Shown: positions 26,940 through 36,399, numbered from the stretch's first letter. The stretch is DNA of 64,000 bases from G963668185 sp963668185 (GCA_963668185.1 OY764162.1:620001-684000); one strand, 5' to 3'. Notes: generated by a model not told the origin, from the letters alone. Made by a program: numbers and translations.

Positions 26940-28291
26940 TTCTGGACGCCCGCGAGGCCAGAGACCATTTACTGCGGGGCAGGGGTCTGGGACTGAACGA
27001 AGTGCCTGCCAGCCACTCAGCGAGCCTCAGCGAGGCGTCCGGAGAGAGCCTGACTCCCGCCCAGGTGGTGCAAAGAATCGTGGACAAGGTGCGGACGGGC
27101 GGCGACGAAGCCGTCTGGGAGCTAACGCAGCGACTGGATGGCATTTTGCTTTCAGCGTTCGAGGTACCTTCACGCGAACTCGAAAGGGCAGCCAACGAAG
27201 TTTCCGCCGACCTCCTGGAAGCCTTGAGGTTCGCGGCGGAACGAGTGCGGAGATTCCACGCGAAGTCCATGCCTTCCGCCTGGTTCGACGAAGACGAAGG
27301 GTACGGTCAAGCGTTCAATCCGGTGAGGACTGTCGGCGTGTACGTGCCCGGCGGTACCGCTCCGCTGGCATCCACGGTCCTGATGACCGCGGTGCCCGCT
27401 CGCGTCGCGGGCGTGGAGGAGATCATAGTATGCACTCCTCCAGGGCCGGAGGGCGGGCCGCATTCGGCGGTGCTCGCCGCGTGCAGCGTCGCGGGCGTGG
27501 ATCGCGTCTTTACGATCGGCGGCGCCCAGGCCGTCGCGGCGATGGCGTACGGCACGGAGACAGTGCCCAGGGTGGACCTCGTCTGCGGGCCCGGCAATAT
27601 CTACGTGACGCTGGCGAAGAAGGCCGTGTTCGGAGACGTGGGCGTGGACGGGCTGTTCGGGCCTACCGAGACGCTGATCGTAGCCGACGAGACCGCCAAT
27701 CCGACGCTCTGCGCCGCAGACCTCGTAGCGCAGGCGGAGCACGACCCGCTGGCCAGGCCGGTGTTGATATCGACGTCCGAAGAGGTCGCCTGCGCCTCCA
27801 GACGGGAGGCGCTGGACCGGGCTTCGCGGCTGGAGCGCAGCGGCATAGCTATGGCGGCTCTGCACAGCGAGGGCGTCGCGGCAGTTGTGGAAGATATGGA
27901 CGACGCCATCGACCTGGCGAACGACTTCGCACCTGAGCATCTTTCGCTGATGGTGCGTGATCCGTGCCGGTGGGCGCCGCGGGTCAGGAACGCGGGGGCG
28001 TTGTTTCTTGGCGAAGGATCGCACGAGGTGCTAGGCGACTATGTAGCAGGGCCGTCTCACGCCATGCCGGTTGGGGGGACGGCCAGGTTTTCGTCCGGGA
28101 TAAACGTGGGCACATTCTTGAAGGTCAGCCCTGTGATAGCGGTGAGAGACGATTGCGAAGGGACTCTGGCAAGGGCAGCGGCCGTGCTGGGCAGGGCAGA
28201 GGGGCTGACAGGACACGCCGAGGCCGCGGAAATCAGGCTCGAAGTCGGGATGTCCCATGCGGGACCGGAAGACCAGCGCCGGGAGGGATGA
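26930..28291 (+). CDS. hisD: Histidinol dehydrogenase HisD
   Basis: A 453-residue enzyme for the last two oxidations to histidine, zinc-dependent. Motifs in order: RVRRFHAKSMPS, VYVPGGTAPLASTVLM, the GPGNIYVTLAKK region, DGLFGPTETLIVAD, AQAEHDPLARPVLI with zinc-ligand Gln/His, and NDFAPEHLSLM. ATG 26930 overlaps the preceding gene by 10 bases. Its stop (TGA 28289-28291) lies within the ribosome-binding region of hisC, so translation is probably coupled. Length is usual for the family. Confidence 0.93.
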   Translation: MRLILDAREARDHLLRGRGLGLNEVPASHSASLSEASGESLTPAQVVQRIVDKVRTGGDEAVWELTQRLDGILLSAFEVPSRELERAANEVSADLLEALRFAAERVRRFHAKSMPSAWFDEDEGYGQAFNPVRTVGVYVPGGTAPLASTVLMTAVPARVAGVEEIIVCTPPGPEGGPHSAVLAACSVAGVDRVFTIGGAQAVAAMAYGTETVPRVDLVCGPGNIYVTLAKKAVFGDVGVDGLFGPTETLIVADETANPTLCAADLVAQAEHDPLARPVLISTSEEVACASRREALDRASRLERSGIAMAALHSEGVAAVVEDMDDAIDLANDFAPEHLSLMVRDPCRWAPRVRNAGALFLGEGSHEVLGDYVAGPSHAMPVGGTARFSSGINVGTFLKVSPVIAVRDDCEGTLARAAAVLGRAEGLTGHAEAAEIRLEVGMSHAGPEDQRREG

Positions 28292-28292
28292 A

Positions 28293-29381
28293 TTGAGCAA
28301 GCCAACCGTTGGGGATCTGATCCGCCCGCACCTTGGGAGCATCAGGACATACAGCGCAGTGGACCCGCCGGAGATTCTGGCCGAAAGGGCCGGAATCCCG
28401 GTCGATCGAATCGTGAAGCTGAACGGGAACGAGAACCCGTACGGCGCCTCGCCGCGAGCTTCGGAGGCGCTTGCCGACCTGCCACTGCACATCTATCCCG
28501 ATCCTCAACAGCGAAGCATCAGGGACGCTCTGGCAGACCACAACGGCATTGGGCCTGAGTACATCGTTGCGGGCGCGGGCGCCGATGAACTGATCGACCT
28601 GCTGTTCCGGCTATTCATCTCGCCCGGGGACAAGATCCTGGACTGCGACCCGACGTTCGCGATGTATGCGTTCTGCGCCCGTGTCGCCGGAGCGGAGATA
28701 GCCATGGCGCCGCGCGACGAACTGTTCGACGTCGACGAGCTGGCCGTGCGGGAAGCTATCGACGAGCGCACGAAGATCATCTTCCTGACGTCTCCCAACA
28801 ACCCGACGGGCAACCTGGTGACGGACGAGCAGGTGCTGCGCCTGCTGGAGACCGGCCTCATCGTCGTCGTGGACGAGGCGTACTTCGAGTTCTGCGGGAA
28901 GACCGCTGCCGAACTCGTGGAGCGGCACGACAACCTCGTGGTGCTGAGGACGATGAGCAAGTGGGCCGGCCTTGCGGGCCTGCGAATCGGCTACGGCATC
29001 ATGAGCCCGGGCCTGGTGCGGCACATCATGGACATCAAGTCGCCGTACAACGTGAACGCGGCCGCGGAGGCGGCGCTGCTCGCCTCGCTGGAGGACAAGG
29101 AGTGGCTGCTGGACAACGTTGGCAAGGTGGTGGCCGAACGGACGAGGATGATGAGTCTGCTGGAGGAGACCGACGGCGTCAAGCCGTGGCCGTCTGAGGG
29201 CAACTTCATCCTGTGCGGACTCGCGCCGGGCAATAAAGAGGCGGTGGTACAGGGGATGGCGGACCGGGGAGTGTTCGTGCGCGGCTTCGATTCCGAGCGA
29301 TTGAGAGACTGCTTCCGGGTCGCGGTGGGGACGCCGCAGGAGACGGACGCGTTCATTTCGGCGCTCAGGGCTTCGCTGTGA
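28293..29381 (+). CDS. hisC: Histidinol-phosphate aminotransferase HisC
   Basis: A 362-residue class I/II PLP enzyme. Conserved features: KLNGNENPYGASPR, a GAGADELIDLL loop, TSPNNPTGNLVT, VVDEAYFEF (Asp and Tyr contacting PLP) and the Schiff-base Lys in TMSKWAGLAGLRIGYG. The TTG at 28293 is used because GGGAGGG at 28281-28287 is five bases away; an ATG further upstream overlaps hisD heavily. It immediately follows hisD, and hisB lies 87 bases downstream. Confidence 0.9.
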   Translation: MSKPTVGDLIRPHLGSIRTYSAVDPPEILAERAGIPVDRIVKLNGNENPYGASPRASEALADLPLHIYPDPQQRSIRDALADHNGIGPEYIVAGAGADELIDLLFRLFISPGDKILDCDPTFAMYAFCARVAGAEIAMAPRDELFDVDELAVREAIDERTKIIFLTSPNNPTGNLVTDEQVLRLLETGLIVVVDEAYFEFCGKTAAELVERHDNLVVLRTMSKWAGLAGLRIGYGIMSPGLVRHIMDIKSPYNVNAAAEAALLASLEDKEWLLDNVGKVVAERTRMMSLLEETDGVKPWPSEGNFILCGLAPGNKEAVVQGMADRGVFVRGFDSERLRDCFRVAVGTPQETDAFISALRASL

Positions 29382-29425
29382 CGCTAACGTGCGCAGGCCA
29401 GGAGCACGACGCCGAAGCGCGCGAT

Positions 29426-29458
29426 TCGTACTTGGCAACGACTAAGTTAAACGCAAAG
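29426..29458 (+). repeat. Family E intergenic element (strong copy)
   Basis: TCGTACTTGG, seven bases, then TAAGTTAAACGCAAAG. It ends ten bases before the TTG of hisB and reads in the same direction. Confidence 0.65.
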
Positions 29459-29468
29459 GGAGCGTGAG

Positions 29469-30068
29469 TTGGACCCCAGAATCGGCAGGTGCAGCCGTGA
29501 GACCGGCGAGACGCAGATCCACGTGGAGTTGGACCTTGACGGGCAGGGCCGGTACGAAATCAACACCGGGAACGGGATGCTGGGGCACATGCTCGCGCAG
29601 CTTGCCCGGCACGGGCTGATCGACCTGAAGCTCACCGCCGAGGGCGATACTCACGTTGGCTGGCACCACCTGGTCGAGGACTGCGGCATAGCCATTGGCC
29701 GCGCGTTTCGCATGGCCGTGGGGGACGGCCGCGCGATCACCCGGATGGCTCACGCCTACGTGCCGCTGGACGAGGCGCTGGCCCTGGTGGTCGTGGACTT
29801 CAGCGGCCGGGGATACTCGGTCATCGACGCCGAGATCGGCGACTCTGACATGGGGGAACTTCCCGGCGACCTCGTGCGGCACTTTCTGGAGAGCCTCGCG
29901 AGGGAAGGGGGGTTCAACCTTCACGTGAGGCTGCTCGCGGGGACGAACAACCACCACAAGGCGGAGTCCATCTTCAAGGCGCTGGCGAGGGCGGTGCGCG
30001 CGGCGGTTACGATCGATCCACGGCAGGGGAGTGAAGTCCCCAGCACCAAGGGCACTGTCAGCACATAG
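29469..30068 (+). CDS. hisB: Imidazoleglycerol-phosphate dehydratase HisB
   Basis: A 199-residue IGP dehydratase; it removes water from imidazoleglycerol phosphate with Mn ligands from two repeats. His and Glu are seen in GHMLAQLARHG, HHLVEDCGIAIG and NNHHKAESIFKAL. The usual DHML is GHML here, although the His is kept. The start is TTG 29469, after GGGAG. A single hisB domain, without the phosphatase found in enterobacteria. Completes the operon set hisZ, G, D, C, B; hisA, F, H are elsewhere. Confidence 0.9.
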   Translation: MDPRIGRCSRETGETQIHVELDLDGQGRYEINTGNGMLGHMLAQLARHGLIDLKLTAEGDTHVGWHHLVEDCGIAIGRAFRMAVGDGRAITRMAHAYVPLDEALALVVVDFSGRGYSVIDAEIGDSDMGELPGDLVRHFLESLAREGGFNLHVRLLAGTNNHHKAESIFKALARAVRAAVTIDPRQGSEVPSTKGTVST

Positions 30069-30074
30069 CGGCGG

Positions 30075-30323
30075 TCAGGCCGGCTCTAGCTGGAAGCTGA
30101 AGTCCTCGATGATGGGATTGGCCAGGAGTTGGTCGCACATTTCGGCGATCTTCTCCTTTGCCGCGCCCTCGTCAGTCTCGGCTACCCGGAGTTCGAAGTA
30201 CTTGCCGGCGCGGACGGACTCCAGTGTGTCGAATCCGAGGTCGCGCAGGCCGTTCCCGATGGTGTCGCCCTGGGGATCGTTCACCATCGGCTTTAGAGTA
30301 ACGACAACCCTGGCCAGGAACAT
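30075..30323 (-). CDS. purS: Phosphoribosylformylglycinamidine synthase subunit PurS
   Basis: An 82-residue small subunit of the FGAM synthase complex (with PurL and PurQ). It reads as ARVVVTLKPMVNDPQGDTIGNGLRDLGF, then VRAGKYFELRV and a helix AKEKIAEMCDQLLANPIIEDFSF, which is the complete PurS sandwich fold. ATG at 30323 sits four bases after the stop of the upstream DUF3105 gene. purL and purQ are not in the window. Confidence 0.88.
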   Translation of the reverse strand: MFLARVVVTLKPMVNDPQGDTIGNGLRDLGFDTLESVRAGKYFELRVAETDEGAAKEKIAEMCDQLLANPIIEDFSFQLEPA

Positions 30324-30327
30324 GCGG

Positions 30328-30981
30328 TTAGCGAACGCCCGATTCCGGCGCGTGGCCTGAATCGAGGTGGGCTGAGATGAAGGAACGAATTCGCGCCTCG
30401 TCGAAGTCGTCGAACTTGTCGATGTAGTCCCACGCGGTAAGGGCGATCCGTGTGTCCATGTCAGGGTAGGGGGACAGCACCACTCTCCGCACCTCGTCCC
30501 TGATCTCCAGGAGTTGTGCGACCAGTTCCGGGCAACCGTCCGGGCAGTTGTAGTGCATTCCGATGCCGCCGTGCTCCAGGTTGTGGACCAGCACCTCGTC
30601 GGGCAGCGGCTCGGAGTAGGCTCGCCACGGGGCCGGCGCGTACGGGATGTTGTAGTGCCAGCCGGAAGTAGCCGGCACAGTTTTGTAGGCTGGGTGCTCC
30701 TCTCCCGGGGCGATGTGGGCCCTGCCCTGGTTCTCGACTTGCTGCCACAACCCATCCTCAGGTATGGCGCGCTGGGGCAGGACTGAGAATACGTTGGGCG
30801 CTATCAAGCTGAATATGAACAGGAAGGCAACGAGCGCAACTACAGTGAAGGCGATGCCCCTCGTCAACCGGCGCCTGAACTGCCTGCGGGCGCGCCTGGC
30901 TGCCCTGGCCTGGTTCGGCGTAAGCCTGCCTTCCCTCCGGTCATCGTCCCGCCTGTCTTTGCGTGTAATTCTAGTTGTCAT
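30328..30981 (-). CDS. DUF3105 family membrane-anchored protein
   Basis: A 217-residue protein with a strongly basic N-terminus (about residues 1-38), one membrane segment (about 43-65, IAFTVVALVAFLFIFSLIAPNV) and an outside domain. The DUF3105 hallmarks are ATSGWHYNIPYAPAPW and EVLVHNLEHGGIGMHYNCP. Function is unknown; the conserved His and Cys suggest metal or heme binding. It lies between purC and purS, four bases before purS, so it is cotranscribed with purine genes for no known reason. Confidence 0.78.
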   Translation of the reverse strand: MTTRITRKDRRDDDRREGRLTPNQARAARRARRQFRRRLTRGIAFTVVALVAFLFIFSLIAPNVFSVLPQRAIPEDGLWQQVENQGRAHIAPGEEHPAYKTVPATSGWHYNIPYAPAPWRAYSEPLPDEVLVHNLEHGGIGMHYNCPDGCPELVAQLLEIRDEVRRVVLSPYPDMDTRIALTAWDYIDKFDDFDEARIRSFISAHLDSGHAPESGVR

Positions 30982-31055
30982 TCAGTCCTGTGTTCCCACT
31001 AGTTTCAGATTCACAAGTCACTGCATCCCAGTTTAGCCGATTGCCGCGTTGAGTC

Positions 31056-31937
31056 TCACGCGAGTTGCGCGCCGGTCAGGCGATGGTACGCCTCCAGGTA
31101 CCGTTCCCTCGTCCGAGAGACGACGTCATCAGGGAGTTCCGGGGCAGGGGGTTCGTGGTCCCAGTCCTGATCGTCCAACCAGTCCCTGACGAACTGTTTG
31201 TCGAAGTTGGGCAGCGACTTGCCCGGCTCGTAGCCCTCTGCGTCCCAGAACCTGCTCGAGTCGGGCGTAAGCAACTCGTCGATCAGGCTCAACTCGCCGT
31301 CGATGAAGCCAAACTCCATCTTGGTGTCCGCGATCACAATCCCGGACTCCAGAGCGCGGTCCCTTGCATGCGAGTACACGGCAATGGAGATGTCCTCAAG
31401 GCGGCGCGCGGTGTCTTCGCCCACCATGTTCCGGACTTCTTCCATTGAGATGTTCTCGTCGTGGCCGACTTCGGCCTTCGTGGTAGGGGTGAAGAGCGGC
31501 TCCGGGAACTGGTCACCATTCTGGAGGCCAGAGGGCATAGGCATCCCGCTCACAGTGCCCTCGCGCCGGTACTCCGCCCATGCTGAGCCGGTGATGTAGC
31601 CCCTTACGATGCACTCCACGTCGATTCGCTCGGCCTGCCGCACCACCATGGCCTGGCGGGCGATCGCCGCCGGAATGTCGAAGGGCCCGCCCGGCTCGGC
31701 GAGGGCGATCATGTGGTTCGGCACGATGTGCGCCGTCTCGCCAAACCAGTGCGATGAGATCTGGCACAGCACCGCGCCCTTGTCGGGAATCGCGGTGGGG
31801 AGGACAACGTCGTAGGCGGAGATGCGGTCCGTGGCTATCATCAGCAGTTCGCCGTCGGGCAGGCCGTAGGTATCCCTTACCTTGCCCCTGTACAGCCGCT
31901 CGAGGCCGGATAGATGCGTGTCGTGAATGGCTACCAT
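31056..31937 (-). CDS. purC: SAICAR synthetase PurC
   Basis: A 293-residue enzyme that joins CAIR and aspartate. Motifs: LYRGKVRDTYGLPDGELLMIATDRISAYDV, VPNHMIAL, VECIVRGYITGSAWAEYRREG, and a VIADTKMEFGFIDGELSLIDELLTPDSSRF stretch. It is the long bacterial form with IPDKGAVLCQIS. AGGAGG precedes the ATG at 31937. The core of a family E element (31955-31971) lies 17 bases upstream. Next gene upstream, purB, starts the block. Confidence 0.93.
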   Translation of the reverse strand: MVAIHDTHLSGLERLYRGKVRDTYGLPDGELLMIATDRISAYDVVLPTAIPDKGAVLCQISSHWFGETAHIVPNHMIALAEPGGPFDIPAAIARQAMVVRQAERIDVECIVRGYITGSAWAEYRREGTVSGMPMPSGLQNGDQFPEPLFTPTTKAEVGHDENISMEEVRNMVGEDTARRLEDISIAVYSHARDRALESGIVIADTKMEFGFIDGELSLIDELLTPDSSRFWDAEGYEPGKSLPNFDKQFVRDWLDDQDWDHEPPAPELPDDVVSRTRERYLEAYHRLTGAQLA

Positions 31938-31954
31938 ACTGTAGACCCTCCTGT

Positions 31955-31971
31955 CTTTGCGTTTAAGTTTA
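31955..31971 (-). repeat. Family E element, partial copy upstream of purC
   Basis: On the minus strand TAAACTTAAACGCAAAG, the same core as at 29442 and 35056. The left arm is weaker (GTAC is kept about 20 bases away). Confidence 0.45.
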
Positions 31972-33261
31972 TTCTATTTGTACTCGTTCGAACGTCTCTT
32001 CAACGTAGCGAACGAAGTATTCATACTGGAAGAGTTCTTCGAACTCATCGGCTGACAGCAGGGAAGCGGCCCTGTTGTCCGAGCGCATGAGGTCACGGAA
32101 GTCGAGGTCTTCCTCCCAACTCTGGATGGCCCTGTCATGCACTATCCGGTAGGCGTCTTCCCTGGCGAGGCCCTTCTCGATCAAGGCGAGAAGAACGCGC
32201 TGGGAGAAGACCACGCCGCGCGTGGACTCCAGATTGGCCATCATGCGGTCCTGATAGACGCGCAGGTTGCGCATGACGCCCGCGAAGAGGTCCAGGACGT
32301 AGTCCAGCGCGAGCGACGCGTCCGGAAGGATGAGCCGCTCGGCAGAGGAGTGGCTGATGTCGCGTTCGTGCCACAGGGCCACGTTTTCCAGCGCGGTCAC
32401 CGCATGACCGCGAATCAGCCGCGAGAGGCCGCAAACGCGCTCCGAGAGCTCGGGGTTGCGCTTGTGCGGCATGGAGGATGAGCCGGGCTGGCCCTTCGGG
32501 AAGCTCTCCGCGACCTCTCTGACCTCCGTGCGCTGCAGGCCCCGGATCTCCGTAGCGAACTTCTCCAGGGAAGCCGCAATCAGCGCGAGGGTGGTCATGT
32601 ACTGAGCGTGGCGGTCTCTCTGTAGTATCTGGTTTGATGCCGGGGCGGCCTTCAGTCCCAGCCGTTCGCAGACCCTGGCCTCGATAGCGGGTGAAACGGT
32701 CGCGTGGGTGCCGACGGGTCCTGAAATCTTGCCGAAGGCCATTGTTTCGCGCGCCTGCAGAAGGCGGGTCCTGTTCCGGCGCATCTCGTCGTACCAGACG
32801 GCAAGCTTGAGGCCGAACGTTATCGGCTCCGCGTGCACGCCGTGGGTCCTGCCCATCATCAGCGTGTGCTTGTGCTCCAGCGCTTTCTCCCCGATCGCGT
32901 CCGTAAGAGCGGCAATCTCCTCGTCAAGCAAATTGATTGCATCCAGTATCTGAAGGCTGGTGGCCGTGTCCCAGACGTCGCTGGTGGTGAGGCCCAGGTG
33001 AAGCCAGCGGCCTTCGGGCCCGGCGAACTCAGTGATCGACTGGAGGAACGCCGTCATCTCATGCCGGTGCACTTCGAGGATCTCAGTGAGCCTATCGTAG
33101 TTGTGCCGGACGCCCCGCAGCTTCCGCATGTCGTCCGCGGGTATGACGCCCTCGTCGGCCCAGGCCTCGCAGACGGCGACCTCAACGAGGAGCCACTTGT
33201 CGTACTTGTTCTCCTCAGACCAGACAGCCTTCATGCGGGGGCGTGAGTAACGTTCGATCAA
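31969..33261 (-). CDS. purB: Adenylosuccinate lyase PurB
   Basis: A 430-residue lyase acting at two steps (SAICAR and adenylosuccinate). The superfamily signature is QPGSSSMPHKRNPELSERVCG, with catalytic residues in LHLGLTTSDVWDTATSL (His) and MMGRTHGVHAEPITFG. A TTG start at 33261. The block continues upstream with purE, 52 bases away. Typical length and Arg/Ala composition. Confidence 0.93.
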   Translation of the reverse strand: MIERYSRPRMKAVWSEENKYDKWLLVEVAVCEAWADEGVIPADDMRKLRGVRHNYDRLTEILEVHRHEMTAFLQSITEFAGPEGRWLHLGLTTSDVWDTATSLQILDAINLLDEEIAALTDAIGEKALEHKHTLMMGRTHGVHAEPITFGLKLAVWYDEMRRNRTRLLQARETMAFGKISGPVGTHATVSPAIEARVCERLGLKAAPASNQILQRDRHAQYMTTLALIAASLEKFATEIRGLQRTEVREVAESFPKGQPGSSSMPHKRNPELSERVCGLSRLIRGHAVTALENVALWHERDISHSSAERLILPDASLALDYVLDLFAGVMRNLRVYQDRMMANLESTRGVVFSQRVLLALIEKGLAREDAYRIVHDRAIQSWEEDLDFRDLMRSDNRAASLLSADEFEELFQYEYFVRYVEETFERVQIE

Positions 33262-33313
33262 GTCGCGTTATTCCTGATACGGAAGTGCAGGGGAGCCATG
33301 AGCAAGGAGCGAG

Positions 33314-33772
33314 TCAGCCGTCCCGCAGGCTTCGGCGATAGGCCTCGCAGGCTTCGCGTATCGACTCATGCTTGATGGCCAGTATCTGCGCTGCAAGGTG
33401 GGCGGCGTTGCGCGCGCCCCAGCCCCCGACGGCCACGCAGGCCACGGGAATGCCCGGGGGCATCTGCGCGATGGAGTACAGCGAGTCGATGCCATTGAGT
33501 TCGCTCGATGTCAGGGGAATGCCGATCACCGGAAGCGTGGTCAATGCCGCGACCGCGCCCGGAAGGGCTGCGGCCCCGCCGGCGGCGGCGATGATTACTT
33601 CGATGCCGCGGTCGCGCGCGGTCTGCGCGAACTCGGCCACCCTCTCGGGCGTCCTGTGAGCCGAGGCCGCGACGACCTCGTGCTCGATGCCGTACTGGTC
33701 CAGTACCTGCGTCGTTGCTTCCAGGTCCGGCAGGTCCGACTTGCTTCCGACTATGACTCCGACTAGCGGCAT
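33314..33772 (-). CDS. purE: N5-carboxyaminoimidazole ribonucleotide mutase PurE
   Basis: A 152-residue mutase in purine synthesis. Shows GVIVGSKSDLPDLEATTQVLDQYGI, VVAASAHRTPERV (substrate binding and catalytic His) and VIIAAAGGAAALPG. It has the bacterial class I layout. purK is not in the window. It lies between purB and the phosphatase gene on the same strand. Confidence 0.93.
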   Translation of the reverse strand: MPLVGVIVGSKSDLPDLEATTQVLDQYGIEHEVVAASAHRTPERVAEFAQTARDRGIEVIIAAAGGAAALPGAVAALTTLPVIGIPLTSSELNGIDSLYSIAQMPPGIPVACVAVGGWGARNAAHLAAQILAIKHESIREACEAYRRSLRDG

Positions 33773-33805
33773 TGGCTAAACCTCTCGGTATTCAGATTGC
33801 TGCAT

Positions 33806-35017
33806 TCACACGACTACTAATGGTACTAGCATTTCGTCCGGCGTGAGGCCTGAGTGGATGCCAATCGGCGCCGGCGATTCACTCCCGGCTGCGTACTCGA
33901 AAGCGTCGGCGCCCCGCGCAATCGCCAGGTGCGTCCCGAGCCGCTTCCTGGAGGCCGGCCGAATGTTACCCGGACCGAGCAGTTCCAACTCTTCGACCTC
34001 ATCCACCGTGAGGAGGAAGGCGATGTTTCCGAATCGATCGCGGAACTCCGCTTCGAACGACGCCGCGCTCTCCGGCAGGACCGCGAAGTGCATCTGCCGC
34101 GCGTCGCCCCACGGCTCGTGGCGCAGGCGCCGGACGATGGGATCGGCGGGCGCAATCTCGTGGGTGGGGCCGTCGAGCAGGCCGTGGTCGGCCGTCAGCA
34201 CTACGCGCGCATGAGTGGGCAGGCCGGCGGCAAGCCGCTCGACAGCGACTTCCACCGACCGCAGGGCCTCGCGCGTTTCAGGCGCGTCAACGCCGAACCG
34301 GTGGGCCGCCGCGTCCACGACGTCCGCATACAGGCACGTTACGCTGCGCGATCCGGCGGAGCCGGCGATGGACAGGACGTGGTCGACGCCCTCGGAAAGG
34401 CTTTCGTAACCGACGCAGTGAGCGTTTCGGCCCGTCCAGTAGTTCGAGAACGCGGTGCCGACGAGGTGCTTTGGCGCTACGGAGTAGAGCTCTCCTTCGA
34501 TCGCGCCGCCCAGGGAGGGCAGGGGATATGCCTGCCGTTCGCTGACGCCCAGCCTGTCCAACGGCATTCCATCATCGCGCCGGTGGAACATGATGATCTC
34601 CGATACTGCGTCGATCTCATCGAGGTACATGTCCCACCCCACCACCCCGTGGGAGTTTGGCCACGCGGCTGTCGCGAGGGAAGTCATCACGGCCGGCGTC
34701 GTGGAGGGGAACACGGTCCGGAGTTCCATCACGAGGCGCTCTCTCAGTATGGATGAGGGGGTGGTCCTGTTGATGAAGCACATCCCAAGACCGTCCGCAA
34801 CGAAGAACACCAGGTGCGACGCATCGGCGAATTGGGTCTCTATGCGTGCCGACTTTTCGTTTAAGTAACGTGATTTCACACCTGCCCAGTCGAATACGGC
34901 TGCCGAAAGATCGACTACGGAGGACGCTCCAGACCCGGGCCGGAGCAGCGAACCTGACTCGAAGGCGGCAACCAAGGCCTGCGCGTCGCTAGTTGTCTGG
35001 ATTTTAAGTTTTCTCAT
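33806..35017 (-). CDS. Alkaline phosphatase superfamily protein (phosphodiesterase-like)
   Basis: A 403-residue member of the type I phosphodiesterase/nucleotide pyrophosphatase group. Metal ligands: Asp in HLVFFVADGLGMCF and the pair in VLTADHGLLDGPTHE; a nucleophile Thr is in TTPAVMTSLATAAWPNSHG. The N-terminal about 60 residues look unrelated, so the true start may be later. It stands between purD and purE. Substrate unknown, but a nucleotide-related role would fit the location. A family E-like core occurs inside it at about 34852. Confidence 0.75.
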   Translation of the reverse strand: MRKLKIQTTSDAQALVAAFESGSLLRPGSGASSVVDLSAAVFDWAGVKSRYLNEKSARIETQFADASHLVFFVADGLGMCFINRTTPSSILRERLVMELRTVFPSTTPAVMTSLATAAWPNSHGVVGWDMYLDEIDAVSEIIMFHRRDDGMPLDRLGVSERQAYPLPSLGGAIEGELYSVAPKHLVGTAFSNYWTGRNAHCVGYESLSEGVDHVLSIAGSAGSRSVTCLYADVVDAAAHRFGVDAPETREALRSVEVAVERLAAGLPTHARVVLTADHGLLDGPTHEIAPADPIVRRLRHEPWGDARQMHFAVLPESAASFEAEFRDRFGNIAFLLTVDEVEELELLGPGNIRPASRKRLGTHLAIARGADAFEYAAGSESPAPIGIHSGLTPDEMLVPLVVV

Positions 35018-35039
35018 CGGGAGGCTCAGCCTGAGTTAA

Positions 35040-35072
35040 TCATACCTGGATTCAATTAACTTAAACGAAAAG
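35040..35072 (+). repeat. Family E intergenic element (strong copy)
   Basis: TCATACCTGG, seven bases, then TAACTTAAACGAAAAG on the plus strand. It lies in the 68-base gap between the purD stop and the phosphatase start and reads away from the phosphatase gene. Confidence 0.6.
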
Positions 35073-35085
35073 CTGACTCTTTCAT

Positions 35086-36357
35086 TCATCGCAGGGCCAC
35101 CCGCCCGATGTCCGTTCGACGGACGTGCCCGTCAAACGACACTGCGTTCAAGGCCCAGTAGGTCCGCAGGCGCGCGCGGGCGCGGTCTTCGCCGGATCCG
35201 CACACGGTCAGGACGCGTCCGCCGTCGGTCACGACGCCGCCGTTTTCATCGAGCCTGGTGCCCGCGTGGAAGACCAGGGCATCCTCCGGCACGTCTTCCA
35301 AGCCGACTACCGGAGTCCCGGTCTCGTATGATCCCGGATAGCCGCCTGACGCCATGACCACCCCGACGCAGGAGCGATCGCTGACGAGCAGGGGAGCGTG
35401 GGCAAGGCGACCTTCGGACACCGCCACCATGAGCGCCAGCAGGTCGGACTCGATCCTGGCCAGTATCACCTGCGCCTCAGGGTCCCCAAGGCGGCAGTTG
35501 AACTCGATCACCTTCACGCCGTCCCCTGTGTGTATCAGCCCGGCGTACAGCGCCCCCGCGTACGGGGTCCCCCGCTCGGCGAGAGCGGCCAGCACCGGCT
35601 CGATGATCCCGGCGCGCACGGTGCGCTCCACGTCGTCGTTCCACAGTTCGCGGACAGGCGGGCTGTACGCGCCCATGCCGCCGGTGTTGGGGCCGGTGTC
35701 GCCGTCGCCGACGCGCTTGTAGTCCACCGCGGCCACGAGAGGCGATATCGTCTTGCCGTCCGTGAATGCGAAGACGCTGAACTCCGGGCCCTCCAGGAAC
35801 TGCTCGACAAGGACGGTCTCGCCGGACGCGCCGAACTCGCGCTCCACCATCATGGAGCGCAACGCCGAGACTGCGGCATCCTGAGTGTCCGCGACCACAA
35901 CACCCTTGCCGGCCGCGAGGCCGTCGGCCTTGACGACGATGGGCGGCTCAATGTCCTCCGCGTAGCGCGCGGCGTCCTCGTACCGGTCGAAGACGGTAGC
36001 GGTGCCCGTGGACACGCCGCATTCGAGCATCAACTCCTTGGCGAAAGCCTTGCTGCTCTCGATGCGCGCGGCGGCCTGAGTCGGCCCGAAGATGGCGAGG
36101 CCGCTGGCCTGAAACCTGTCCACTATGCCGTCCGCGAGCGGGGCCTCCGGGCCTACGACCGTGAAATCCACTCCGTTCGCGGCGGCGAAGTCGAGCAGCG
36201 CGTCAACGTCCGATGCGCCTATGGGGACGTTGCGTCCGATCTGTGCCATTCCCGCGTTTCCCGGAGCCACGAACAGCTCTGAAAGCAATGTGCTTGCGGC
36301 CAGTTTCCAGGCCATTGCGTGCTCTCTGGCGCCGTTTCCGACGAGCAGGACCTTCAA
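35086..36357 (-). CDS. purD: Phosphoribosylamine-glycine ligase PurD
   Basis: A 423-residue ATP-grasp ligase. N-terminal KVLLVGNGAREHAMAWKL, TVVGPEAPLADGIVDRFQ, the ATP-binding loop VVKADGLAAGKGVVVADT, and VIEFNCRLGDPEAQVIL are standard. TTG start at 36357 is favoured. The order guaA, purD, phosphatase, purE, purB, purC runs on one strand, consistent with a purine operon. The 42-base gap to guaA has no obvious signal. Confidence 0.93.
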   Translation of the reverse strand: MKVLLVGNGAREHAMAWKLAASTLLSELFVAPGNAGMAQIGRNVPIGASDVDALLDFAAANGVDFTVVGPEAPLADGIVDRFQASGLAIFGPTQAAARIESSKAFAKELMLECGVSTGTATVFDRYEDAARYAEDIEPPIVVKADGLAAGKGVVVADTQDAAVSALRSMMVEREFGASGETVLVEQFLEGPEFSVFAFTDGKTISPLVAAVDYKRVGDGDTGPNTGGMGAYSPPVRELWNDDVERTVRAGIIEPVLAALAERGTPYAGALYAGLIHTGDGVKVIEFNCRLGDPEAQVILARIESDLLALMVAVSEGRLAHAPLLVSDRSCVGVVMASGGYPGSYETGTPVVGLEDVPEDALVFHAGTRLDENGGVVTDGGRVLTVCGSGEDRARARLRTYWALNAVSFDGHVRRTDIGRVALR

Positions 36358-36399
36358 GGAATCGCCTCCGGGGGCCGGCGGGTCACTGCCATTAGACGG

